Origin: Bacillota bacterium | GTDB taxonomy: Bacteria; Bacillota; Clostridia; Lachnospirales; Anaerotignaceae | DNA: 7,146 bases | Reading direction: 5' to 3' | Assembly: GCA_030526765.1 (NCBI GenBank) | Contig: JAUNCB010000052.1 | Location: 1-7,146, forward strand | Shown: positions 1 to 5,579 of the stretch, piece after piece | Numbering within the stretch: position 1 is the stretch's first letter | Layout: every line of letters begins with the position of its first letter | Made by a program: the position numbers and the translations under genes | Notes under the pieces: generated by a model | Databases searched by the model: none | What the model saw: the letters and a program-made list of their open reading frames with translations, nothing else | What the model was told of the DNA's origin: nothing

Positions 1-879
1 TTTATATGTCACCCGAACAGTATCCCCTGCACTGATTTCAGAAAAGGCGATCTTTTCCCCGTCATATCTGGGGGTCACATCATCAGAAGCAAACAGACTC
101 AGCAATGTACCGTTATTCGTTTTCACACTCAGGAAAAGGTCATCGTTTGCCATGATCTTTGTGCTGTCCACAGTGCCGACCACCGTTTCCTCCGTTGTAG
201 AAACAGGGGGAGCTGTTGTTACCAGCTTTTCATAGGTTTTTACAGAAAGTACCGCCATTTCCGCACGGGTAATGTTTGCCTTAGGGTTGAATTTATTATC
301 CGTGTCCCCAACCATCAGATCCGCTCTGTTCAGCAGCTCCAGATAGGGCACTGCTGCAGAGGAAACCTGCGCACTGTCCTTATAGGAAAGGCTCGCACCG
401 GATTTTGTATCATACCCACTGACCGTATCGAGCGCTTTACCAAAAATCACACCGACATCCTCACGGTTTGCATATCTGGTGCCGTTCTGCAGCTTACTCA
501 GATCCGCTGTTTCCAGAACGCTCTGCTCCAGACTGTAGGATACTGCCTTATACGCCCAGTCAGGGATCTTGTAGGCACTCATAACGGGCTTCCATTTTGT
601 CACCGTTGCATCGCTGACATCCTGTCCCGAGTAAACCTTCATGATGGAATACATCAGCTGTGTTGCTTCACAGTAGGTCACGTTATTTCTGGGCTTGCAG
701 TATTTCTTGCCGCCCTCATCGTAGCCGCTCATCAGCCCCAGTTCCGCAGCCTGTGTCAGAAACGGCTTGAAGCCGCTCCATGTTACGGTATCAATATCCA
801 CAAAGGTAGCCCCATAGGCAGGGGTAACCATCCCCAGAAGCAGCCCGGCTGTCATTGCGTATGTCATCAGTTTTTTCAT
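1..879 (-). CDS. Exported S-layer homology (SLH) domain protein, C-terminus cut by window edge
   Basis: This is the N-terminal 293 codons of an exported protein; the reading frame is open to base 1, so the C-terminus is missing. Residues 1-23 form a signal peptide (Lys-Lys, hydrophobic core, AYG before the likely cleavage site). Three SLH-like repeats follow, at about 25-81, 96-152 and 164-219. Only the third carries the canonical motif (ITRAE, 203-207); the first has VTYCE and the second YANRE. SLH domains usually bind pyruvylated secondary cell-wall polymer, so surface anchoring is likely. A Thr/Pro-rich linker (about 220-232) leads to a beta-rich module (235-292) ending GDTVRVTYK, which resembles a repeat in the exported protein at 4467-5339. 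C61 and C70 lie in the first repeat, which is unusual for SLH. The ATG at 879 follows an AAGGGGG ribosome binding site (888-894) with 8-base spacing. The ligand or enzymatic role of the missing part is unknown. Confidence 0.88.
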   Translation of the reverse strand, partial: MKKLMTYAMTAGLLLGMVTPAYGATFVDIDTVTWSGFKPFLTQAAELGLMSGYDEGGKKYCKPRNNVTYCEATQLMYSIMKVYSGQDVSDATVTKWKPVMSAYKIPDWAYKAVSYSLEQSVLETADLSKLQNGTRYANREDVGVIFGKALDTVSGYDTKSGASLSYKDSAQVSSAAVPYLELLNRADLMVGDTDNKFNPKANITRAEMAVLSVKTYEKLVTTAPPVSTTEETVVGTVDSTKIMANDDLFLSVKTNNGTLLSLFASDDVTPRYDGEKIAFSEISAGDTVRVTYK

Positions 880-931
880 TTATCGTACCCCCTTTTGCAG
901 GAATATTGCTCAAAAGTTTAATCTATTTATA

Positions 932-940
932 ATTATACCA
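932..940 (-). promoter_or_regulatory. Extended -10 promoter of the SLH protein gene
   Basis: Read on the minus strand, this is TGGTATAAT: a perfect TATAAT (932-937) preceded by the TGn extension. No good -35 hexamer lies 16-18 bases upstream, which is typical of extended -10 promoters. Transcription should begin near 925, giving a leader of about 45 bases before the ATG at 879. The gene can therefore be transcribed independently of the amidohydrolase upstream of it. Confidence 0.7.
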
Positions 941-981
941 CAGAAAGTATCAAAAATTATTTCTATTTTCTTAATTTTTCT

Positions 982-993
982 GCTTTTTTTCAC
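982..993 (-). repeat. Copy 1 of intergenic 12-mer GTGAAAAAAAGC
   Basis: On the minus strand this reads GTGAAAAAAAGC. Exact copies occur at 3173-3184 and 5438-5449, each in the gap upstream of a minus-strand gene. This copy is 103 bases upstream of the SLH start codon and about 45 bases upstream of its -10 hexamer, where an UP element or activator site would lie. Function is unknown. Confidence 0.45.
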
Positions 994-1018
994 AAATCCC
1001 TTTTTATTTACGAAATTT

Positions 1019-2275
1019 TTATATCTTCTGACGCAGAAGGCACAGATATTGTTCCTTTTTTTCGTGAAAACCTTCCCATTTTACCCGTTTTTCGGGAGAG
1101 GTCAGCAGATCATACACAGTCCCTGCCATAACCTTCGCCGCATTCATATAACAATTCTCCTCATCCCGTACAGAAAAGAAATCGCTGTGGAAACGGCCTT
1201 CGATACCGGAAAACCCAAACTGTACCGTAGGAAGGAGGGTTCCCAGATCCCCCACATCTCCCGATGCGCCCGAAACAGGATTCTTTATAATCGCTTCCTC
1301 TTCACAGAACAGCCGCATATTATCCAGAACCACAGCACTCAATCCGTCACTCTGGCGCAAAGGCAGATAGCCCGCCGTTGTTTCGATCTGATAACCCAGC
1401 TCCAATGCCTCTGCCGCATGGGCAACACAGCCGTCAAAACGCTTGGCAGCCGTAAAAAGAGTGTCATTATCATTGGCACGGATATAGGTTTCCATCACCG
1501 TCTCCGCAGGGATCATATTCACATCGCCCCCGGCTCTTGTGATCACAGGATTCAGCCGCAGCCCGGCCTCCGGCGCAAACTGATCCTTCAGAAAAGCGAT
1601 TGCCTGCATACAGAGCATGGCGCCGTGAAGGGTATTCCTTCCCTGGTGAGGTGCCGCACCGGAATGGGCAGATTGTCCTGTAAAGACAGCCTTTTTCGCA
1701 AGAAAGCCTGCCAGTGTGGAATTGATGTCAAATTTTGTTCCGCTTTCCCCGTTGGCATGGGCAGAAAGCACACAATCCACCCCGTCAAATACACCAAGGG
1801 CGATCATATTCTGCTTCCCGGAGCGAAACTCCAGTTTCCCCAGACGGATCAGGGCATCCCGATATGCAAAATCAATAAATTCCTCCGCAGGTGTAAAAAT
1901 AAAGCTTACCTTGCCGTCTGTTTTTTCAATAAATCCCGTTTTCGCCAGTGTTTCCAGCACCGTCAGCAGGAGGGCCGTCTGGATACTGTGTCCGCAGGAA
2001 TGGATACACCCGTCCCCATCCTTTCTGGGCAGGGCATCTATATCTGCCACAAGGGCAATATGATAGCCATCTCCCGTACCGATAGTTGCCTTTACCCCTG
2101 TCAGAGCGATCTCCTTCTCATAGGGCACACCCAGCCGCTCCAGCTCTCTGCAGATCATCCCCATGGTCTGAAATTCCTGAAAGCCCAGCTCGGGGCATGC
2201 AAAAAACCGCCGTCCTCGTTCCATGATTTCCTTTTTATGTGTATCGATATAAGCAAACAGTGTATTCTTATCCAT
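1019..2275 (-). CDS. M20-family (M20D-like) metal-dependent amidohydrolase / aminoacylase
   Basis: A 418-residue cytoplasmic hydrolase of the M20 peptidase/amidohydrolase superfamily (COG1473-like), which removes acyl or amino-acid groups from N-acylated amino acids or related amides using a divalent metal centre. Visible motifs in order: DIDALP (79-84), HSCGH (92-96) with likely ligands C94 and H96, TPAEE (128-132) with the catalytic/metal glutamates, SAH (171-173) and RFHSDFF (361-367) with the C-terminal ligand H363. The lid domain starts near 185 and contains GQSAHSGAAPHQGRN. Many relatives have HxCGHDxH at the first site; here it reads HSCGHSIQ, so D and the last H are replaced. Substrate is not predictable. 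ATG 2275 is preferred over in-frame upstream codons because AAGGAG (2282-2287) sits 6 bases before it and overlaps the preceding stop. It is the second gene of a pair with the MBL-fold gene. The length is slightly above the usual 380-400 residues. Confidence 0.88.
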   Translation of the reverse strand: MDKNTLFAYIDTHKKEIMERGRRFFACPELGFQEFQTMGMICRELERLGVPYEKEIALTGVKATIGTGDGYHIALVADIDALPRKDGDGCIHSCGHSIQTALLLTVLETLAKTGFIEKTDGKVSFIFTPAEEFIDFAYRDALIRLGKLEFRSGKQNMIALGVFDGVDCVLSAHANGESGTKFDINSTLAGFLAKKAVFTGQSAHSGAAPHQGRNTLHGAMLCMQAIAFLKDQFAPEAGLRLNPVITRAGGDVNMIPAETVMETYIRANDNDTLFTAAKRFDGCVAHAAEALELGYQIETTAGYLPLRQSDGLSAVVLDNMRLFCEEEAIIKNPVSGASGDVGDLGTLLPTVQFGFSGIEGRFHSDFFSVRDEENCYMNAAKVMAGTVYDLLTSPEKRVKWEGFHEKKEQYLCLLRQKI

Positions 2276-2281
2276 GCTATT

Positions 2282-2287
2282 CTCCTT
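2282..2287 (-). promoter_or_regulatory. Ribosome binding site deciding the amidohydrolase start, overlapping the upstream stop
   Basis: AAGGAG on the minus strand lies 6 bases before the ATG at 2275 and overlaps the TAA (2286-2288) of the MBL-fold gene. This rules against the longer frame that opens 29 codons earlier inside the MBL gene, and it suggests translational coupling of the two genes. Confidence 0.85.
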
Positions 2288-3095
2288 ATTTCCACTCCAG
2301 CTCTGTTCCGACCGCAACCTCTCCCACAGGACATTCCCCATGCAGTGCCGCCCGCACCGCAAAGGAGGTACAGTGGCAGGGATACAGCTCAGGAATCCCT
2401 TCCTGCTTCAGAAAAGCAATGGTTGCCTCTGCTCTTTCATCCAGCTCAAACAGATGGAAGCCCCCCAGTACACTCTGCACCTTCTCCACTCCCGTCAGCT
2501 TTTTGGCATAGGCAATGATATTGCAGATGCCCGCATGGGAGCAGCCTGTAATAATGGAAAGACCATCTTCCCCCACATACGCCAGTGCTGTATCATCCGC
2601 CATGTAGTCTGCCTCTTTTTCTCCGCCTCGCTCCACAGTACCGATGGCATAGGCAGGCTCAAAATCCATTACACGGGGAATCTCCCCCAGCCAAAGGAAT
2701 TTTTCCGTCAGCCAGACAGGCTCCTTTGTCAGCTTCAGTTCAAAGCTTTCCGCAAGCTCTGCTTCGGAAACAGGGCTGCCGATGTCCATTCCATTCCAGT
2801 CATGGGGCAGCAAGGCATCGGGATGGGCAATAAACAGAGGCTTATTGCCAAACGTCTGCTCCAGCAAGGGTCTCAGTCCGCCCGTATGGTCATTATGGGA
2901 ATGAGAAAGAAGAATAGCCTCTGCCACTGTCACATCTATTCCCATATCCTTTGCATTTTTCAGAAAGGCATCGGAATAACCCGCATCAAAAAGGAAGGCC
3001 TTCCCTTCTGTTTCCAGCCAGTAGGAAACGGCAGGCTCTCCCAGATAATACACATCGATTTCCGTATGGTTATCCATCAATATTTTCAGTTTCAT
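2286..3095 (-). CDS. Metallo-beta-lactamase-fold protein, COG1237 type
   Basis: A 269-residue protein of the metallo-beta-lactamase superfamily, in the subgroup annotated as '7,8-dihydropterin-6-yl-methyl-4-(beta-D-ribofuranosyl)aminobenzene-5'-phosphate synthase'-like (COG1237). Diagnostic motifs: HSHNDH at 65-70 (the HxHxDH metal site), DD at 167-168, TGCSHAG at 183-189, GGFH at 211-214 and a C-terminal PCHCT at 239-243. The TGCSHAGI..I and GGFH signatures separate this subgroup from beta-lactamases and glyoxalases. The archaeal pterin role is unlikely to hold in this bacterium, so the substrate is unknown. There is no signal peptide, so it is cytoplasmic. ATG 3095 is chosen over GTG 3104 because GGAG (3104-3107) is 8 bases from the ATG and overlaps the GTG. 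It is the first gene of a two-gene unit with the M20 amidohydrolase, 10 bases apart, and diverges from the PLP enzyme gene. Confidence 0.88.
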   Translation of the reverse strand: MKLKILMDNHTEIDVYYLGEPAVSYWLETEGKAFLFDAGYSDAFLKNAKDMGIDVTVAEAILLSHSHNDHTGGLRPLLEQTFGNKPLFIAHPDALLPHDWNGMDIGSPVSEAELAESFELKLTKEPVWLTEKFLWLGEIPRVMDFEPAYAIGTVERGGEKEADYMADDTALAYVGEDGLSIITGCSHAGICNIIAYAKKLTGVEKVQSVLGGFHLFELDERAEATIAFLKQEGIPELYPCHCTSFAVRAALHGECPVGEVAVGTELEWK

Positions 3096-3103
3096 TTCTA
3101 TCA

Positions 3104-3107
3104 CTCC
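3104..3107 (-). promoter_or_regulatory. Ribosome binding site deciding the MBL-fold gene start
   Basis: GGAG on the minus strand is 8 bases before the ATG at 3095. The alternative GTG start (3102-3104) shares a base with this site and has no ribosome binding site of its own, so the nine-base-shorter frame is preferred. Confidence 0.6.
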
Positions 3108-3126
3108 ACTTTTGAAATGTCAATAA

Positions 3127-3132
3127 ACTATA
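3127..3132 (-). promoter_or_regulatory. Possible -10 of the MBL-fold / amidohydrolase operon
   Basis: TATAGT on the minus strand would start transcription near 3120, about 25 bases before the ATG at 3095. No strong -35 is seen at 16-18 bases. A TTGACA (3118-3123) also occurs on this strand, but it is too close to the start codon: its 17-base partner, TAGAAA, would begin transcription inside the gene. Confidence 0.35.
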
Positions 3133-3172
3133 TTTTATTTTTGTATCGTCATTTTTTTGCTGATTCTTTCAA

Positions 3173-3184
3173 GCTTTTTTTCAC
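3173..3184 (-). repeat. Copy 2 of intergenic 12-mer GTGAAAAAAAGC
   Basis: Exact match to the copies at 982-993 and 5438-5449. It lies 79 bases upstream of the MBL-fold ATG and about 41 bases upstream of the possible TATAGT -10, a geometry similar to copy 1. Confidence 0.45.
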
Positions 3185-3219
3185 TTTACCATAGAAAAAG
3201 CCCCTCTGCAATCGTGATT

Positions 3220-3233
3220 CTGCCAATTGACAG
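3220..3233. promoter_or_regulatory. Imperfect palindrome over the -35 of the PLP enzyme gene (possible operator)
   Basis: CTGCCAATTGACAG is a 14-bp palindrome with a single mismatched pair, centred on CAATTG. It contains the TTGACA -35 of the plus-strand promoter, where a repressor would block RNA polymerase. No known regulator consensus is recognised, and a palindrome this short could be chance. Confidence 0.3.
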
Positions 3234-3255
3234 GAACTGCCGCGGTATGTATGCT
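3227..3255 (+). promoter_or_regulatory. Promoter of the PLP enzyme gene
   Basis: A perfect TTGACA (3227-3232) is followed after 17 bases by TATGCT (3250-3255, four of six matches to the -10 consensus). Transcription would begin near 3262, leaving a leader of about 28 bases that carries a full AGGAGG (3276-3281) 8 bases before the ATG. Confidence 0.6.
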
Positions 3256-3289
3256 CATAATACTATCTGACCCTTAGGAGGAAACACAA

Positions 3290-4405
3290 ATGAAAAAACA
3301 CGAACTGATCACCCCCGCTATCCTGCTGGATCTGGATGCACTGGAAAACAACATCCGTTCCTATCAGTCCCTTTGCGACAAGCACGGCAAAGAAAACTGG
3401 CCCATGATCAAAACCCACAAAAGCTCCGCTCTGGCTAAAATGCAGATGGATGCCGGTGCCACAGGCTTCCTGTGCGGCACCATTGATGAATGTGAAATGG
3501 TTTATGCATTGGGTGCAAAGCACATCATGTACGCTTACCCCGTCGCAAACCCCGTGAACATTCAGCGGATCCTGAAAATGGCAAAGGATGCGGATGTTAT
3601 CATCCGTCTGGATACCGTTGCCGCTGCTGAAATGCTGAACGCTGCCGCTGCCAAAGCAGGCGTTGTGGTTTCCTATACCATCATCGTAGATATGAACTTC
3701 CACCGTTTCGGTATGCCTGTGGAAGATGTGGTTCCCTTTGCAAAGGCACTGGCACCCATGAAAAATCTGAAATTCCGCGGTATCTCCACCCATCCCGGCC
3801 AAGTTTACGGCTGCACGGATTATGCAGGCGTAAAAGAAATTGCCAAACTGGAAATGGATACCATGCAGGCTGCTGCCGATGCCCTGGCAGAAGCAGGCTT
3901 CCCCTGCGAGCTCATCACCTCCGGCTCCACCCCTACATTCAAGGAAGTTGTGGAAAACGGCAAAACCACAGTGAGCCATCCCGGCAACTACACCTTCTTC
4001 GACAATATCCAGATGGCACTGGGTGTTGCTGCAGAAAAAGACTGCGCCCTGCGGATTCTGGCTACGGTTGTTTCCAATCCCCACGAAGGCTTCTACCTGT
4101 TTGATGCAGGTGCAAAATGTATGGGTCTGGATCAGGGTGCCCACGGCAACTCTGCCATCACAGGCTTCGGCTATATCGTAGGCCATCCCGAGCTGACCAT
4201 CGTTGGTCTGTCCGAAGAGGTGGCAAAGGTAAAAGCACTGAACGGCGATCCCTGCAATCTGAAGGTAGGCGATAAAGTGGAGATCATCCCCAACCATTCC
4301 TGCTCTTCCGCAAACAACACAACCTGGTATACCTGCGTACGGGGTGAGGAAGTGGTAGATTCCATGGAAGTGGATTACAGAGGCAATAACCATAAAAAGT
4401 TTTAA
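3290..4405 (+). CDS. Fold-type III PLP enzyme, D-threonine aldolase / D-serine dehydratase-like
   Basis: A 371-residue cytoplasmic enzyme with an alanine-racemase-type N-terminal barrel and the C-terminal metal domain of the D-threonine aldolase / D-serine dehydratase family (COG3616). The PLP lysine lies in IKTHK; K41 is the likely Schiff-base residue by analogy with alanine racemase. Other motifs: GATGF (56-60), STHPGQVYG (166-174), the phosphate-binding SGSTPT (211-216), HPGNYTFFD (230-238), DAGAK (272-276) and PNHSCSSANN (334-343). H336 and C338 correspond to the metal-binding His-x-Cys pair of this family. Such enzymes cleave or dehydrate D-beta-hydroxy amino acids; racemase activity on other amino acids is also possible. 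Two motifs differ from what I recall as common: HPGNY rather than RPGxY, and VDMNFHRFG (133-141) rather than a VDxGxxRxG pattern. The start follows AGGAGG. The gene diverges from the MBL/amidohydrolase pair and ends at a strong terminator. Confidence 0.88.
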   Translation: MKKHELITPAILLDLDALENNIRSYQSLCDKHGKENWPMIKTHKSSALAKMQMDAGATGFLCGTIDECEMVYALGAKHIMYAYPVANPVNIQRILKMAKDADVIIRLDTVAAAEMLNAAAAKAGVVVSYTIIVDMNFHRFGMPVEDVVPFAKALAPMKNLKFRGISTHPGQVYGCTDYAGVKEIAKLEMDTMQAAADALAEAGFPCELITSGSTPTFKEVVENGKTTVSHPGNYTFFDNIQMALGVAAEKDCALRILATVVSNPHEGFYLFDAGAKCMGLDQGAHGNSAITGFGYIVGHPELTIVGLSEEVAKVKALNGDPCNLKVGDKVEIIPNHSCSSANNTTWYTCVRGEEVVDSMEVDYRGNNHKKF

Positions 4406-4426
4406 GATCTTTGGAAACTGATACAC

Positions 4427-4457
4427 AAAAAAGGTGTTCCTTTCGGAACACCTTTTT
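4427..4457. terminator. Bidirectional intrinsic terminator between convergent genes
   Basis: The stem GGTGTTCC / GGAACACC (4433-4440 and 4445-4452) has a four-base loop, TTTC, which reads GAAA (a GNRA tetraloop) on the minus strand. Six A's precede it and five T's follow, so both strands form a GC-rich hairpin followed by a U-run. It should end transcription of the PLP enzyme gene (stop at 4405) and of the exported protein gene (stop at 4467). Confidence 0.93.
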
Positions 4458-4466
4458 CATATCTCA

Positions 4467-5339
4467 TTATTCAAAAATTTCGCTGGAAACGTACATTACA
4501 CCTTCCATCAGCTCTGCTGCAAAAGCTGCTTCTTCTTCCACGCCATTCACTTTAAATGTCGCATCACCCAGCATCACTTCCATGGAAACACCGTCTTTTT
4601 CCAGCAGAATAGGGTTTGTTTTACCCTGCCATTTTACAGAGAAGCCATTTGCTTCTGCTGTTTCTCTCAGAGGCACGGAAACTGCAGGTGCTGCCTGTTC
4701 GCCCAGAATCAGTACGAAAGAAGGTACTGTCTGCGCAGGGATGCTCTTTGTTGTTTCTGCATAGAATACCAGTGCATCCTGACCTTTTACATCCTCTGCA
4801 GTCAGACGGATTCTGGAGCCCTGCATATTCTGAATGGATGTTTCATCCCCGATATTCAGCTGCAGTTTATTTGTCCAGTCTGTCAGGTCTTTATCAAATT
4901 TACCTACTGCAACATTGCCTGCATCTGCATTTGCAACTACTGCTGCCACATTGCCCAGATAAGGAGGCAGGCTCATACCCATGGGGCTGTTCATATCGTA
5001 TACAACGGAAACTGCCATACCTTCTGTCAGTTCTGCCGCTGTCATATAAGCACCTGTTGCTCTGTCCACGATGATTGTAGAAGATGCCACTGCAAAACGC
5101 AGACCGCCTGCTTCATTGGAGATCTCTACCACAGAAACACCTTCTGTTTCGGATGTTTCGATGGATGTTACCTTGCCGCTCTGTGTCAGATACATGGATG
5201 CTTCTGCCGCTTCTGTTGTTTCTGTTACTGCTTCGGGCTTTTCGGAAATCAGCATTGTTTCGTTTGCGAATGCTGTTGTACCTGCCAGAATTGTCATTAC
5301 CATACCCATTGCCATTACTTTTGTCATGTTCTTTTTCAT
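4467..5339 (-). CDS. Exported two-repeat beta protein with copper-amine-oxidase-N-like C-terminal domain
   Basis: A 290-residue secreted protein. Residues 1-25 are a signal peptide ending in AFA; 30-48 is a Glu/Thr-rich linker. Two similar beta-rich repeats follow: about 55-114 (GKVTSIE ... LTEGMAVSVVYD) and 141-194 (GNVAVGK ... VKGQDALVFYA). Both share a pattern of T-x-I, then LTAEDL-like residues, G, and a V-V-Y/V-F-Y strand. The C-terminal part (about 222-290) fits the 'copper amine oxidase N-terminal' domain: VPLRETAEANGFSVKWQGK, then strands and a final MYVSSEIF where relatives have YVPLRF. That domain occurs in many Clostridia surface proteins without any oxidase part; no catalytic domain is present, so enzymatic activity is not predicted. 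The ATG follows AGGAGG (5349-5354) with 9-base spacing. No clear sigma-A promoter was found upstream. Role unknown; structural or envelope-associated function is inferred. Confidence 0.82.
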   Translation of the reverse strand: MKKNMTKVMAMGMVMTILAGTTAFANETMLISEKPEAVTETTEAAEASMYLTQSGKVTSIETSETEGVSVVEISNEAGGLRFAVASSTIIVDRATGAYMTAAELTEGMAVSVVYDMNSPMGMSLPPYLGNVAAVVANADAGNVAVGKFDKDLTDWTNKLQLNIGDETSIQNMQGSRIRLTAEDVKGQDALVFYAETTKSIPAQTVPSFVLILGEQAAPAVSVPLRETAEANGFSVKWQGKTNPILLEKDGVSMEVMLGDATFKVNGVEEEAAFAAELMEGVMYVSSEIFE

Positions 5340-5386
5340 TGTTATATTCCTCCTGAAAATTCAATTTGGTTATTTTCTTTTTCCTG

Positions 5387-5403
5387 TGTAACTGAGTGTT
5401 ACA
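5387..5403. promoter_or_regulatory. 17-bp palindrome matching the GlnR/TnrA consensus (possible operator)
   Basis: TGTAACTGAGTGTTACA has perfect 6-base arms around a 5-base centre. It fits the published Bacillus GlnR/TnrA pattern TGTNA-N7-TNACA exactly. It lies 48-64 bases before the start codon of the exported protein gene and about 93 bases upstream of the permease -35. Whether this organism has a GlnR-like regulator cannot be judged from the window; another palindrome-binding regulator is equally possible. Confidence 0.4.
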
Positions 5404-5437
5404 ATGGGTTAGTCGCAGGGGTTCCGAAAAAGTTCCC

Positions 5438-5449
5438 GCTTTTTTTCAC
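5438..5449 (-). repeat. Copy 3 of intergenic 12-mer GTGAAAAAAAGC
   Basis: Exact match to the copies at 982-993 and 3173-3184, 99 bases upstream of the exported protein ATG. Here a second A7 tract (GCGAAAAAAA on the minus strand, ending at 5450) sits directly next to it, making a long A-tract likely to be bent. Confidence 0.45.
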
Positions 5450-5495
5450 TTTTTTTCGCAGCTTATGTATTTTATAAAAAACAATTTCATACGCC

Positions 5496-5524
5496 TTGTA
5501 TTTTTCCTGTCCCGTTGCTATACT
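5496..5524 (+). promoter_or_regulatory. Promoter of the uracil permease gene
   Basis: TTGTAT (5496-5501) and TATACT (5519-5524) are separated by 17 bases, and TGC before the -10 makes it an extended -10. Transcription should begin near 5531, giving a leader of about 49 bases. That is too short for a PyrR attenuator or purine riboswitch, so any control is probably at initiation. Confidence 0.75.
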
Positions 5525-5564
5525 TTCATAGGCATTATTTTAGATTCATAAATATATTTTTATT

Positions 5565-5571
5565 AAGGAGG
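5565..5571 (+). promoter_or_regulatory. Ribosome binding site that fixes a TTG start for the permease
   Basis: AAGGAGG ends 8 bases before the TTG at 5580. The next in-frame ATG (codon 23) lies inside the first conserved membrane segment, which would remove part of the QHMFAMFGATVLVP motif region, so TTG is the start. Confidence 0.85.
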
Positions 5572-5579
5572 TTTTTTGT

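Noticed and set aside
1025..1039. Inverted repeat CTTCTG-ACG-CAGAAG at the end of the amidohydrolase gene as a terminator
   Set aside because: The stem is only 6 bp with a 3-base loop, lies inside the coding sequence, and no U-run follows on the minus strand.
1049..2518. Long plus-strand open frame (489 codons) opposite the amidohydrolase, and similar long antisense frames opposite the MBL, PLP enzyme, CuAO-N-like and permease genes
   Set aside because: All lie in the register exactly complementary to the real codons and their translations match no family pattern. They are explained by lack of TTA, CTA and TCA codons in the true genes, which carry clear motifs and ribosome binding sites.
3082..3123. 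TTGACA (3118-3123) as -35 of the MBL operon
   Set aside because: Its 17-base-spaced -10 (TAGAAA) would put the transcription start inside the coding sequence, after the visible ribosome binding site.
5525..5579. Riboswitch or PyrR attenuator in the permease leader
   Set aside because: The predicted leader is only about 49 bases, AT-rich, and contains no terminator hairpin or recognisable PyrR or purine-aptamer core.
5340..5579. Hidden small gene in the 240-base divergent gap
   Set aside because: The gap is AT-rich and filled by the regulatory sequences described; no frame with a ribosome binding site and coding-like composition was seen.
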